NCBI GenBank assembly: GCA_027625915.1
Contig: JANTQA010000058.1
Location: 62,001-126,000, forward strand
DNA: 64,000 nucleotides
Source: Anaeramoeba flamelloides
Lineage: Eukaryota; Metamonada; Anaeramoebidae
Reading direction: 5' to 3'
Position 1 is the first letter of the stretch, and each line of letters opens with the position of its first letter. Shown here in pieces: positions 11,211 to 22,741 of the stretch. The translations under genes and the position numbers were made by a program. The notes under the pieces are model-generated. The model made no database searches. It saw only the letters and a program-made list of their open reading frames with translations, and was not told the DNA's origin.

Positions 11211-11910
11211 AATTCGGATCAACATTCCATTCTTCAATCATTTTTTAAATCAAGGAAAATGAAAAACACAACTGAGAGAAGGTAAACTCGAACAATCTCT
11301 TCAAGAAACCTAAAAATGAAAAACAAAAATAATCACAATTTCTGAGCTTGAAAAAAAGAAAGATCATTTCATTCATTCTAGATAAACGACTCTAATTTTT
11401 GAAGATCGTGTGTATATGAGTTTTGATCATTAAGTTCTTGGATTTTCAATTTGTAACTACAAATTAGAACAAATCCTACAAAGGAATTATGACTTTTTCT
11501 TTTGTTTTTTTCGTTTTGGTTTCTTTGGTTCTTTTGGTTCTTTTGTTTTTTTCTAGAATTGAAGTTCCCCATAGGATCTTTTGTGGATATTATTTACTCT
11601 GTTTTAGTTTTCTGAAAGAATCTACAATGCCAAGCATACTCAAAACTTCTTTGTTCATTTTGTATTTTTTTGTGTTTAATTTGTTTTTTGTCTTGTTTGT
11701 TTTGTTTATCTTGAAAAACTGAATTTGTTCATTTCAATACAAATTGTATTGGAGTTTCCATGATAAAGGTTTTGTGGAATTTAACATTTATTGCTTTTAT
11801 GATCTAAAAAAACTTTTACAAAAATTAAGTCAGTTTTTTATTCTATTAAAAATTTAGATTTAATTCGTATTCACAAAGTTGATTGAGAAAAAATGATCTT
11901 TTTGTTTGGA

Positions 11911-12530
11911 GGACACCAAAAGAATAACACAAAAATTGTAGTCACTTTTTTTACTTCAAAACACATTTTTTTTTAGAAATTATTCAAATTTTGAAAGGAA
12001 TTACAAGATCACTTTTCAAAAACTTTCAATTTAAATAGTTTTAACATGTTAAACGATTTAAAAAGTAGTAATTAGATTAACTTTCCACTTTTAAATTTTT
12101 TCATCAAAAGAGTTTCCATTTTATTGAAAGTGGGCAAATATTTTGCAATTTTGATAACTTTTAAAAATTTCTTATAAATTCAAAAGTTTATCTCTTTGGT
12201 TAATGATTATTTTTTACCCAAATTGAGCTCTAAAAGTTTGTCTCAAGTATTTGAAATTTGTTAAAATATGAAAGAATATCATGGATTGGAAATCTTGTAG
12301 ACTGTCAGTCTGAAAGTTCGAAAAAGTCTTGAAAGTATTTCTATGGATTGTGCTATTCTTGTAGTTGAAACTAGAAAAAATCTCATGACTTTTACAAAGC
12401 TTGACACTTTTGTCAAGTATTTCCTCATTGAAAGATGTTGAAAAGCGTTTGAAAGTTTTTTAAATTGTCTGAAAGTGTTTGAAAGTTGAAATAGTCTGTA
12501 AGTTTGATAAAAGTCAAGAGATTTTTTGTT
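11911..12530. other. Unidentified insert in repeat copy 3
   Basis: Interrupts the block that is continuous in the other copies, where TGATCTTTTTGTTT is followed directly by the CAATACAATACC region. Its right half (12240-12530) carries many dispersed GAAAGT/TTGAAAGT words and short mutually complementary pieces. Neither a reading frame nor clear terminal repeats were found. Confidence 0.5.
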
Positions 12531-12780
12531 GTAAAAACAGAATTATATTGGCTTGAATACAATACCAAATACTTTACTTTGTCTTTATTCAATTTATACT
12601 TTGTCTGAGAAATAACAAAGTAAAGGTTAACAATAATTCCAAATTTTTTCAATTTTTGAGAATTTTTTCTTTTAAGGGGAAAATTGAAAACCCATTTCAT
12701 TTTTACATACACATTTTAGAAATAGACTTTGGGTAATTTTAAACGAGGTCAAAAGGTTTTCAATTTTCACTTAAGGGTCG

Positions 12781-13331
12781 AATAATTATGGTGAAAAAAT
12801 GTTATTCTGAAATGGAAAAAAACTTTTTAGTAATTTTTTATTTTTATGGATATACCTAAAACCAATCAAAAACCAACCAACCTATGATGTATGATCGATC
12901 TCCAAAATCAACAACCAAAAATCAACAACCAAAAATGAGGACATTTTTTTTAAAAAAAAGCTCCAAAGAGTGACACTCAATTTCCAATTAGAATGGTTAG
13001 AATACACAATTTTGAAAACAACTATGTCAGTTTTGAAGTGGTGCTCTTGGGCACTTTTTGAGATCTCGGTGACTTTTTTTTTCAATTTTTTCATTTTACA
13101 GATGGGTTATTTTTATCTCAAGAATATTACATAATCCTTACTTGGTCAAATTTAGAGGGTGACAAAATACCCACAAATCAGACTAAATCGAATTAAACTG
13201 ATTGCGTAATTCAAGAAAGCAATTTGTTTAAAATTAAAGAAATTTACTCATTTGAAAATAGAAAATGAGAAAAGATGAATTTTTTATTTTTATTTTTTTT
13301 TTTAGATTTTTAAAAGTTTTTTTTACTCTCA
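12781..13331. other. Non-coding stretch before the LINE
   Basis: AT-rich, with short direct repeats (CAACCAAAAATCAACAACC near 12910). It may be the 5' untranslated part of the LINE, but no second copy in this window proves it. No supported gene. Confidence 0.4.
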
Positions 13332-14542
13332 GTAACCAAGGAAAGCGATAAAATACAAAAAATTTTTCTCAAAAACTTACCAAGTAAATACTCAATTGAT
13401 AAGCTAGTTGCATTAATTGAAGATAAGACAAATTGTTCCCCAAATATTGGAATTATCAAAAACAAAAAAAATCCGAACAACGGATTAGTTATTATAACGC
13501 CATTATCGAAAGAAAATGAAGCAATAATAAAACAAAACTTATGTGATAATTTCTATTTTGAACAACGACAAATACTAGTATCAGAATACGATAAAGAATA
13601 CAAATATATAAAAAAAAAAATTATTTACAAAAAAAAAAGAAAAAAAACAAAAACAAAAAAAAAACATAATTAATAACGAAAACCAAAGAGAATCAAAATT
13701 TCAGGAAAATGAAAATAATTCCCAAAACAGACACTTTGAAAGCTCTCAAGCCCATCATCAAAAAAAAAAAGATGAAGAAGAAAAGAAAAAAGAAAAAAAC
13801 ATAAATCAAAAAAAAAAAAAAAATTATTACAATACAAAAAAGCATAAAAAGTTACAAAATCACAAAAAAAATCGAGATACAATATGGAAATTGACCCCCA
13901 AAGTGCCAAAACCTAAATTGCCAAAACAATACTAAAAATGAAAAAAAAAGATCATAAACGATCAAAAATTTCGACACATAGTGGATCTTCAATAAACTAT
14001 GAATTTTTGCCAAATTCCATTTTTATACATAATATCCCCCTACCATGCAAATTATTATGATATTGAAAGTTTAATGAAACCATATATTGAAATCAAAGAA
14101 TTAATATTGTTTTTGGACAGGTTTAATCGATTTAAAGGAAGTGCAAAGATTATTTTAAGAAAAGAAGAGGAGTATGAAAAAATCTTGAATTATTCGGGAA
14201 AATTAAGTATTTTTAATAGACTGATATTTTTAAACAAATTCAGAATTAAAAAGAATAATAAATCACAAAAAAAGATAAATAATAATGAAAATTTTAAACG
14301 AAACCAATTTGAATCGAGTAATCAACATGAAGAAAAAAATATCAAAGATATAAAAAATAAAGAATGGTTTGAAAAGAATTTTCTAAACAAAAATAATGAT
14401 AAAAACAACGACAATAAAAATAATAAAAAAAAACAGAACAGAGAATTTTCTACCAACCAAATTGTAATTTTTAATTTACCAAATAATATTCTAAAAGAAA
14501 CGTTGCTAAAAAGTTTTAAAAATTATAATCCTGAAAACATAA

Positions 14543-14700
14543 CACAAGTACACTCAACGAAATTTAAGACACAAAAAAATCTCAAATTAAGGCACAAAAT
14601 TCAAATTCTAGTAAACATAAATTGTAAAAAATAAAATTGCAAATTTTGTGCTTTAATTTGAGATTTTTTTTGTGCTTAAATTTTAAAAATTATAACTGAC
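14543..14700 (+). repeat. Degenerate CAGTCAG-family MITE
   Basis: Palindromic arms of the MITE (CGAAATTTAAG, CTCAAATTAAGGCAC, TTGTGCTTTAATTTGAG) without clean termini. It lies in RRM 3 of the LINE ORF1, beside a complete copy at 14732. Confidence 0.7.
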
Positions 14701-14731
14701 ATTATAATTTTGAATAATAAAAAAAATAATA

Positions 14732-14930
14732 CAGTCATTTTCACTTTTAAGACACAAACTTTCAACGAAATTTAAGGCACAAAAAAAATCTCAAATTAAA
14801 GCACATTTTTTGGAAATTGGTTTTTTTTACAATTTATTTTACTAGAATTTGAATTTTGTGCCTTAATTTGAGATTTTTTTTTGTGCCTTAAATTTCGTAG
14901 AAAGTTTGTGTCTCAAAGTGAAACTGACTG
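14732..14930. repeat. CAGTCAG-family palindromic MITE (199 bp)
   Basis: Starts CAGTCATTTTCACTTTTAAG, ends GTGAAACTGACTG, with TA on both sides. Nearly the whole length is two inverted arms around a centre with TACTAGAATTTGAA-type sequence. Inserted in the LINE ORF1. Confidence 0.9.
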
Positions 14931-15212
14931 TATAAAATATTCATTCATTACATTTCCAAATGAAAAAATGAGAGATGGTGCTTTGAGTTTCAATGGGGTT
15001 AGAATTAACAAAAAAAAAAATTATAATCAAGAAAGCTTTTTTGAAAAAAAATATTAAAGAAATAAATAATATTTTTGAAAAAAATAATATTTTAGAAAAA
15101 AACAAAATATCTCCAAATTCAATAAATTTTCTAGAAAAAAGAATTAAAAATTTAGAAAATGAAATTCATAAATTAAAATTAATTATCAAAGATAACAATA
15201 CCCAACTTTTTT

Positions 15213-15409
15213 CAGTCAGTTTCACTTTTAAGACACAAACTTTCAACGAAATTTAAGGCACAAAAAAATCTCAAATTAAGGCACAAAATTTGGAAATTTT
15301 TTTTTTACAATTTATTTTTACTAGAATTTGAATTTTGTGCCTTAATTTGAGATTTTTATTGTGCCTTAAATTTCGTTGAAAGTTTGTGTCTTAAAAGTGA
15401 AACTGACTG
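15213..15409. repeat. CAGTCAG-family palindromic MITE (197 bp)
   Basis: CAGTCAGTTTCAC to GTGAAACTGACTG, TT on the left and TA on the right. It interrupts the LINE ORF1 downstream of RRM 3. Confidence 0.9.
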
Positions 15410-15909
15410 TAATAAACCCTCTGAGAATAAAAATGATAATATTTTTAATCAAAAAACTCCAGATATTTTGACAAAATCAAATAACGATAATAAATTAAAA
15501 AAAAAAATAACAAAAAAAAATAAATTAAGTGAAATTGGAATACAAAAAGAAGAAGAAAATAATAACAACAAATCAAATTGTGAAATCATTTTTAATCAAA
15601 AGATTAATAAGCCTTCTTTAGAGGATTTTTATATATCAATTGGTCTAACTGTCACAAAACAAAAACCGATTCTCAGATCATTTTCTTTTACCTATAATAA
15701 TTTAAAAATGTTAACCAACTGGAATTTACCAAAAATGAATTTTTTCGAAACAAATTCAAACAATATTTTTAAGTTGAGTATAGAAACTGAGAGAGAAATA
15801 TTCGATTTTTTAAAAAATTTCGAGAGAAAAAGAATCAATAAAAATAGATACCAAAAAAACAAAGATATTTTCAGAGAAAGGCAAACGGTGTATAAAAAAT
15901 GATCTAAAA

Positions 15910-18340
15910 GTGTTTTTTTTCCTAATGACTCACTTTTATTTAAGTGAGTTGCTTGAATTTGTATGTTCTTTTATTATTTAAACTTTAATACTCTTATTCA
16001 GAAAAGAGTAATAGAGTTTTATTTTTAAATCATAAAATAACTCCTCACTAAAAATACACCATTGTTAGAGAGGAGTAAAGAAAGCAATTCTGAAGTTTTT
16101 TTCCGTGTCGAGTCATCACGAAAAAATCCAAAACACGGAGTACGTGTTCATTTTAGTATTTTAAGGCGTCTACGTCATCGTAAAGTGGTTGAAAAAAGAA
16201 TTTCAACTGATTTAAATTCATTTTTTTTTAATCATATTTCACTTTAAGTGTTTATGAGCGTGTCACGAAAAAAGAATTCAAATTTCTAAACCAAACACAT
16301 CCATTTCAGTTCGTCAGAAATTGAAAGTGAGGAGGAAGAATCGAAGAAAGAAGAAGAAACAAAGAGATACTGTTTTAAATAATAAAAACACAATCATTGT
16401 TTCAAATTCTGTTGAAAAGATTGAAACGAAAACAAGAGTAAAATTATTTTGATAATTAATCCCAAAGAACTCAACTAATATTTATTTTTTTTTTTTTTTC
16501 TTTTCTTTTCTTTTTTTTCAATAGGTGAACCTAAGTAACTTGGTTGAGATTCTAAAAAGAACCCGATATGAATTGTTTTACTTTTCTTGAGTCGAATAAA
16601 GAAAAGATAAAAAAGGGGGGGGCTTTTATCAGATACTATGTCGGAAATGCGGTGCCACTATTTGTGGTTCGCGATACAGTATGAAAAGACATTTATTGAC
16701 TAGTAAACACAGAAGAGGTTTTGGACCAAATGGTCAGACCGCATCAGAGCTAATCATCCAGGATAGTGTAGACAGAGTCACACAAACCTTCCTGCAAGCT
16801 TCTGTGCCAATTGATAAATTTCATCGATTGGTCAATCGAGATTCGATTGTTGCGTTTCGATCACTTGGTTCAATTCCTTCAATAAGAACTGTGCGAAGGT
16901 CAATAGTACGAGTTCTTGAAGAGAAAAAAGAGTAACATGAAAAGAGTACTTGTTGGACAGAAGTTTTGTCTAATGATGGACGAAACTACTGACATCACTT
17001 CACGCAGTTTGTGTGCTGTTGTGGTAACCAACTTGGATTTCCGATTGTGTCTCAAAGTCAAAGAAATGGATAGATGCGATGCTTCTTCATTGCAAAAACT
17101 CCTGGAAGAAACATTACTTGAATACGAGATTGATTGGCAACAAATTACAAATTTTGTTACTGATGGTGCAAGAGCATGTGTTTCATTAGGAAGACGATTA
17201 AACGAACAATATGCAATACAACACACTTTATGTGCTGCACACTTACTGCATCTCATTTCACAAAAAATTAATGGAGTCTTTTCCAAACATCAATGGATTA
17301 TGTAAATTGGTTCGTGTGTTTTTTAAGAGGGGAATACAAGCAGGCCGTAAGAAGCGATGGAGAAGTCAAAACATAACTGACATATCTCTTCCTTCAAAAA
17401 CACGCTGGGGAACTTGGTTAAAATGTGTTTCAGATGTGTTCATGAGACGCAAAAAACTTACTTACTTTTTATAACCAAGGAGGAAACATCAGAAACTGCG
17501 AATCAAATGATAAAGTGTTTGACGAATGAAGGAAGCATACAAGACCTCCGTTTCATTGAATATTTTTCAAGACTATTTACACCTTTGATAGATGGAATTC
17601 AAGAACGACAACTCCGAAAAGATACTTTAAATAGATGGCGAAATATCGAAACTTGGTTATTTAAAATGAGTGGGAAAGATTATGCAAAAATATTCAATTT
17701 ATCGGTTAATAGCGGAACGATGGGGAAAATTATGGATTTTCTCAATAAAATAAGAAGATACAAGCCACGATTGGAAGATGCCAATAGAATCATTTATACG
17801 CATTTTTACTTATGCCCTGAACACATTAAACCACTTATTGAAGACGAAAATAAACTATGTGATAAGATGCGTAAATACCTACGTGGAGATTTGATTGGTC
17901 AGTTCATTGACTTTCAAAATTTTTTGATGAAAAAAGATGAATCTTGTCATTCGCCTCACCTATACTGGACTGGAAAAAAACAAGTTTTTGGAGATTTGTC
18001 CAAACATTTTTTGAACTTGTTAGTTATGGAGCCTACTTCATGTGAAGTTGAAAGAGTCTTTTCACATGTCACTTATATTATGAATCCACGAAGAAATCGA
18101 TTAAATACCGAAAATCTTGAAGCAGAAGTGATTTTCAGTTACAATACAATTAATTAAAATTTCTTTTTCAATTTTTTTTTCATAATCTTTACTCATTTCT
18201 TTCTTAAAATAAATTCATCAAGAAAAATAGAAAATTTCAATAAAGCACCTTTTCTGCACTTTTTTTTCGTTTTTCTTTTTTTTTAGTAACTTTCCGTGTT
18301 AATTTTTCATTTTACACCTTTTGCCTGTCTCTGGATATTT
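15910..18340 (+). mobile_element. hAT-superfamily DNA transposon inserted in the LINE
   Basis: Separates two LINE segments and carries a frameshifted hAT transposase (16621-18157). The region is visibly richer in G+C than its surroundings. I could not fix the inverted ends or the 8-bp target duplication by eye, so the borders are approximate. The 5' part (15910-16620) has no gene, only short repeated motifs such as GTGTC-ACGAAAAAA variants (16105, 16260) that may be subterminal transposase sites. Confidence 0.75.
16621..18157 (+). pseudogene. hAT transposase, three frameshifts
   Basis: Cut-and-paste transposase of the hAT superfamily. A BED-type zinc finger opens the readable frame at 16639-16716 (CRKCG, then MKRHLLTSKH). 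The RNase-H-like core follows: LMMDETTD (about 16970-16993, first catalytic Asp), FVTDGARACVSLGRR (about 17152-17196, second Asp) and CAAHLLHL (about 17233-17256). The C-terminal dimerisation region holds PTSCEVERVFSHV and NPRRNRLNTENLE (about 18028-18120), diagnostic for hAT. The parts lie in three frames, with shifts near 16920-16940 (A-run), 17265-17275 and 17420-17475, so no full protein can be made. There are few substitutions that damage motifs, so decay looks recent. Product length, about 510 residues from the BED finger, fits small hAT enzymes. Confidence 0.9.
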
Positions 18341-18350
18341 TCTTCAATCA

Positions 18351-19430
18351 ATTAATTGAACATAAAAATACTATTATAAATCAAAATTTTGATATTAACA
18401 ATAATTGTAAAGATCTTATTTTGATAAATGAAAATAATGAGAATAATCTAATTCAAAAAAACATAGATTATTTTTTCTCTCAAAAAAAATCAATTAATGA
18501 AGTAAATATCCTAAAAGAAAATAACAATTCAAAAAAAACTAGCCGAAATATTGACCTAATCAGAAAAAAAAAAAGAAAACTATTTTATGTAAAGCAATTT
18601 CCAAAAAAACTAATAAAAGGTGTAAAAAAAGAACAACAAATTTAGAAGGTTATTGTAATTGTCATATCAATCAACTTGATGATTGAATTTATGAAACAAA
18701 CTTTACAATTAAAAAATATGAAATTTTTAAAATATTAATAAAAATTATTATTTTTATAGATAAATTCAAAACTCAAAACAACTTAAAAAATTTTAAATGG
18801 GGTTATACAAATCCAAAAAAACCATTTGATTACCCATTAATAATAAATTTAAAATTTCATCACATTGAATTCAAATTATTAAAAAATAAAGTTTTATATT
18901 TTTATATACAAATTTTGCATTCAAATACCAATTTTTTCAAAAAAGAAATAAATCAAAAAAATATATTTAAAGAAATTATTTTTTTATTACATAAAAAATA
19001 CACAAATTATGAAAATTTTATTTATTTAAATTATTTTTTAATAAAAAATATTATAATATATGAATTTGAAAAATGGGAATTATCTAATTTAAAATTGATT
19101 CAAATAAAATATTGGATAAAAAAAATCTTTCAATTATTCATTTATTTCGCTATATGGGGATTATAATATTTATAATACAAATATTCAATTTTCTAAGTTA
19201 TATATCCTTGTAATAAAATTAATAAATACAAAAATGAAATTTAGAAATTTCAAAGAATTAAATTTTAATTTCAAATTTGAATTTAATAAAAATTCATATA
19301 ATAACAAAAATGTAATTCATTTTTCAAATATGGACAAATGTAAAATTATTAAAAAATTACAAAATGTCCCGAAAGATAATAAATTAATTTTTATTCAAAA
19401 AAAACATTTCAACTTTAGAAGTTTTTAATT
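18351..19430 (+). pseudogene. LINE segment between ORF1 and the endonuclease
   Basis: Resumes LINE coding-like sequence after the hAT element. One open stretch at 18351-18645 is Asn/Lys-rich and ends KKLIKGVKKEQQI. A second at about 18765-19166 encodes KWGYTNPKKPFDYPLIINL and a Phe/Ile/Lys-rich tail. A third at 19234-19428 precedes the endonuclease. None matches a domain I recognise; position suggests the end of ORF1 or the start of ORF2. Very A+T-rich with many stops between pieces. Confidence 0.45.
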
Positions 19431-19579
19431 TTTTAATGAATAGACCAGTGATAAGATATCAAAGAAAAGGGGATAATGGTATAGAAATATGGGATTTAAA
19501 AGATAATATAAATTATTTTATAAAACAATTATTAAAAAAACTCATTTATTACCCAGAAATTTATACATTTTCCATTTCC

Positions 19580-22500
19580 AAAACAATCAAAAATCATTAT
19601 TATTAAAAGGAAAAAAGAGAGAATATAACAATAAATTTATTAATATAAAAATTTTATCATTTAATGTCAGAGGGTTAAATGAAAAGAATAAAATTTCTAT
19701 TTTAGAATCTTTTTATTAAAATTAAATATTGATATATGTCTTATACAAGAATCAAAAGTTACAAAAAATCCACGATTTATGAATTATTTTTCAATTAATA
19801 AAAAATCTTATGGTAATAAAAATAGAAAAGGTGGTTTATTAATTATAATAAAAATTATTTTTAAAGATTTTACAAGAGAAATATTATTTCCAGATCTTGA
19901 TATTATGGGAATTCAATTCACTGATTTTATCATTATTAACTTATATAAGAGACATGACAGGAATAAAGAAATAAATGAAAAAATCCTTGGTTTATTACAA
20001 AAATATCAAAACCATAATACAATTATCATGGGAGATTTTAATTTGAATGAAAATCAAATAAATTATTTTTCAAAATTCAACTTTAAAATTATTTTAAATA
20101 CTAAGCCAAGTAGAAACAATAATAACATTGATTATTTTATAACTAACTTTAATAACTTAAAATTTATCAAATCAAAAACCATAAAAAATAAAATTAGTGA
20201 TCATAATGCAATATTAAATAAATTTAATATTAATAAAAAACTGGGAAATTAAAAATGTCTACAAAATTAAAGATATTGCAAAGTTTCATGTTGACTTTAT
20301 AAATTTTTATAAAAATAAAAATTATCAATTAAATGGAAAGAATTTTAAAATCTTTAAAAAAACAATTTAAAGTAAAAGAGAGAATTATCTTAAATATACC
20401 AAAAAAAGATTTAAAATTATATAATTTAATTAATAAATTGTATTTGAAAATAATGAATTAATTAAAGAAATTAAAGATAGGAATAGTAAACAATATTTTA
20501 AATTAATAAACCAGATTAATATTGAATTTGAAGAAAATCAAAACTTTTGGAAAAAGCTAAATAGATTAAGAGAAACTTTGAGTAAAATGATTCTCAATAA
20601 TGAAAATATGGAAACTTCATATTTCGGGTTTGTTAAATCTATTAGTAAAAAACCAAAAAAATATATTCTTAATTTTACAGTCAGTTTCACTTTTAAGGCA
20701 CAAACTTTCAACGAAATTTAAGGCACAATAAAAATCTCAAATTAAAGCACAAAATTCAAATTCTAGTAAAAATAAATTGTAAAATAAAAAATTCCAAATT
20801 TTGTGCCTTAATTTGAGATTTTTTTGTGCCTTAAATTTCGTTGAAAGTTTGTGCATTAAAAGTGAAACTGACTGTATTAAAAATTTCACATTAGATAAAA
20901 ATAATTTATTAAATATTAAAATAGAAGAAATATTCTCAATTACTAAAATCAAAGAAATTATCAAATATCAAAAAAATAAATCTGTCAAAGAATTTGATAA
21001 AATTAAACAATATAAAACAATAAAAAATCAAAGTAGTGAATTTTATATAAATTATGAAAACTTTATAAAAACAATCCAAAAAATATTTTTAAATTGGATT
21101 AATGATATTTATCAAAAAAATATTAAATTTATTAAAAAAAGAAATTTATTATTCATTCATAAATCTGGCGATGAAGGTATTCCACTTAATTATAGACCAA
21201 TTTCAATTAATCAAACTCTCCCAAGATTTTTTCTTAAATTGTTATATGCCGGAATTCAAGATTCTTGGGACTTAGTTTCAAAAAAACCAATTTGGATTTA
21301 AAAAAAAATTAGATACTAGAATTGCAGTTTTAAACTTATTGAATGAATATCAAAAAATAAAAAATAAATTTAAAAAAGAAAATATTTATATTGTTACAAT
21401 AGATATACAAAAATGTTTTGACTCTATTCATCATTCATTGATTTTATTATTCAATTAAAAAATTTATAAAAAATGAAATTATTGTAGAATATCTACTTGC
21501 TTATTACTCAAAAGAAGGAATTGGTGTTTACCAAGGAGATCCATTATCTCCTTTATTATTTGGTTTTATTACTCATTTTCTCTTAGAAAAAATTAAATCA
21601 CTAGCGTTACATATTCAAATGTTTGCAGATGATCTGATTTTACTGATGAAAGGATCATTAATAGAAATAAATTTTCAATTACAAAAAATCTTTAAAATAA
21701 TAAAAGATTTTGGAATGAATCCTAATGATGATAAAACTAAAAAAACTTTAATTCCAAAAGAAATTTTATATCTTGGTATTTGGCTAGATAAAAAAACTCA
21801 TTTAAAATTCAACCTTGATAAAGTTAAGGTCAATTTTAAAAAGTTAATCAATATCTTACAACAAAAAAATTTTTTTAATTGTCTAAAAATTCAATTTTTT
21901 AAAGCTGTATTACATAATCAATTATTATATGGAGTAGAAATATTTGATTTAACAAAAACAGATTTTAAAGATATTGATACTTGGATTAATAAAAAAATTA
22001 CAAAATTTTTATTAATCAACCCACACTCACCAAGGCTTATTTATAAAACTGAAGCAAAAATTGATCCCGTAAGGATAACGATATATAAAAGAAGATTTAA
22101 GTTAATTCAAAAATTAAAAATCCTCCATTATGATGAATTAATTAATTATCTTCCTTTTAGAAAAAAAAGAATCAGAAAATATAAATTGGTACTCCAAAAA
22201 TTTAAAACAATTGGAAAATGAACTAGAAAATTTTAGAATTAAAAACTTAGAAAATAGTCCAAGTTGGAAAGTTCAAGAATATCTAAAAATAGTACAAATC
22301 AATAATACAATAAATAAGCAGCAAAGATATTTAAAATGGAAGGGCTCAACTTCAATTTTAAAACTCAGAAATTTTACAAATTACCTTAACAGGTACTCTT
22401 ATGTTATGAATAAAAACAAATCAAAACTATGTGAATTATGTAAAAAAAATAAACAATTTAGATATTATTGAAGATTTAGACCATTTTCTATGGAACTGCT

Positions 22501-22712
22501 CAGCCTATGAAAATAATCGCAAAATCTGGATATCTGAATTAAAAAAAATTAATATATCTAATATATTAAATAATAATAATATTTCTAATATTATTATAAA
22601 AAAGGATTCAAACTCTTTATTAGCCTTAGTGGGTAATAAACTTATTTTTGAGTCTTTAATTAAATTCCTAAATAAAAATTTAGGAATTCGGGCAAATAAG
22701 AGGGGTCAATAA
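19580..22712 (+). pseudogene. LINE ORF2: APE endonuclease + reverse transcriptase, broken
   Basis: Endonuclease: ILSFNVRGLNEKNK (about 19650-19695), ICLIQESKV (about 19736-19762, catalytic Glu), MGDFNLNE (about 20028-20051) and ISDHNAIL (about 20195-20218, catalytic Asp-His). One base lost in a T-run near 19710 breaks its N-terminus. A MITE (20678-20874) splits the linker. Reverse transcriptase: NYRPISINQT (about 21190-21220), VTIDIQKCFDSIHHS (about 21398-21442, motif A Asp), YQGDPLSPLLF (about 21532-21564), then FADDLILL (about 21622-21645, the catalytic Asp pair). C-terminus: WKVQEYLKI, a CELCKK knuckle (about 22429-22446) and DHFLWNCSAY (about 22480-22510), the zf-RVT type finger. Frameshifts near 21300, 21455, 22220 and 22450 rule out activity. 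Order and motifs are standard for APE-type LINEs. Confidence 0.88.
20678..20874. repeat. CAGTCAG-family palindromic MITE (197 bp)
   Basis: CAGTCAGTTTCAC to GTGAAACTGACTG with TA on both sides; inserted between endonuclease and reverse transcriptase of the LINE ORF2. Confidence 0.92.
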
Positions 22713-22741
22713 CTCCTCCCTTAAATAATAAAAAAAAAAAA

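Larger units (their letters stand above)
10086..12780 (+). repeat. Composite 3.7-kb repeat unit, copy 3 (partial)
   Basis: Lead module, twin hairpin (10691), G-poor tail, GGTAAACTCGA block near 11282, GGTTCCTTT-like array and TTGATTGAGAAAAAATGATC block at 11880. It is interrupted by an insert at about 11911-12530, resumes at AATACAATACCAAATACTTT and is lost near 12780, where LINE-associated sequence starts. Confidence 0.75.
13332..15902 (+). pseudogene. LINE ORF1 with three RRM-like domains, broken
   Basis: The nucleic-acid-binding partner protein of a LINE. RRM 1 is at about 13362-13590: IFLKNLP (RNP2-like), then GLVIITPLS (RNP1-like), in one open frame from 13332 to 13673. A lysine/glutamine-rich, A-run-riddled linker follows. 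RRM 2 is at about 14010-14240: IFIHNIPL, then a frameshift in a CCCCC run near 14035-14042, then FKGSAKIILRKEEEYEKI. The ATG at 13999 is therefore an accident of the frameshift. RRM 3 starts at 14452 (IVIFNLPNNILKETLLKSF), is cut by MITE sequence at about 14543-14930 and resumes at 14933 with YSFITFPNEKMRDGA and NGVRINKKKIIIKKA. A coiled-coil-like stretch, another MITE (15213-15409) and a basic tail ending at 15902 follow. Repeated RRMs are known in some LINE ORF1 proteins; the count of three is my reading. Confidence 0.75.
13332..22741 (+). mobile_element. Non-LTR retrotransposon (LINE), decayed, with nested insertions
   Basis: The order is RRM-rich ORF1 (13332-15902), an ORF1-like or linker segment (18351-19430), then ORF2 with APE-type endonuclease (19640-20250), reverse transcriptase (20880-22210) and a C-terminal Cys/His region (22211-22712), ending in CTCCCTT and poly-A at about 22726-22741. 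It is broken by a hAT transposon, at least three MITEs and many frameshifts. ORF1/ORF2 with APE endonuclease identifies a LINE-type element; the clade was not assigned. 5' limit uncertain. Confidence 0.85.

Noticed and set aside
13999-14050. ATG at 13999 as the start of a separate gene
   Set aside because: RRM 2 begins in another frame just upstream (IFIHNIPL) and shifts in a CCCCC run, so the ATG is a by-product of the frameshift.
16062-16247. 61-residue Arg-rich protein
   Set aside because: Lies in the 5' part of the hAT element with no domain and no continuity to the transposase frame.
16900-17286. Minus-strand 128-residue protein
   Set aside because: Antisense of the hAT transposase, whose catalytic motifs are on the plus strand.
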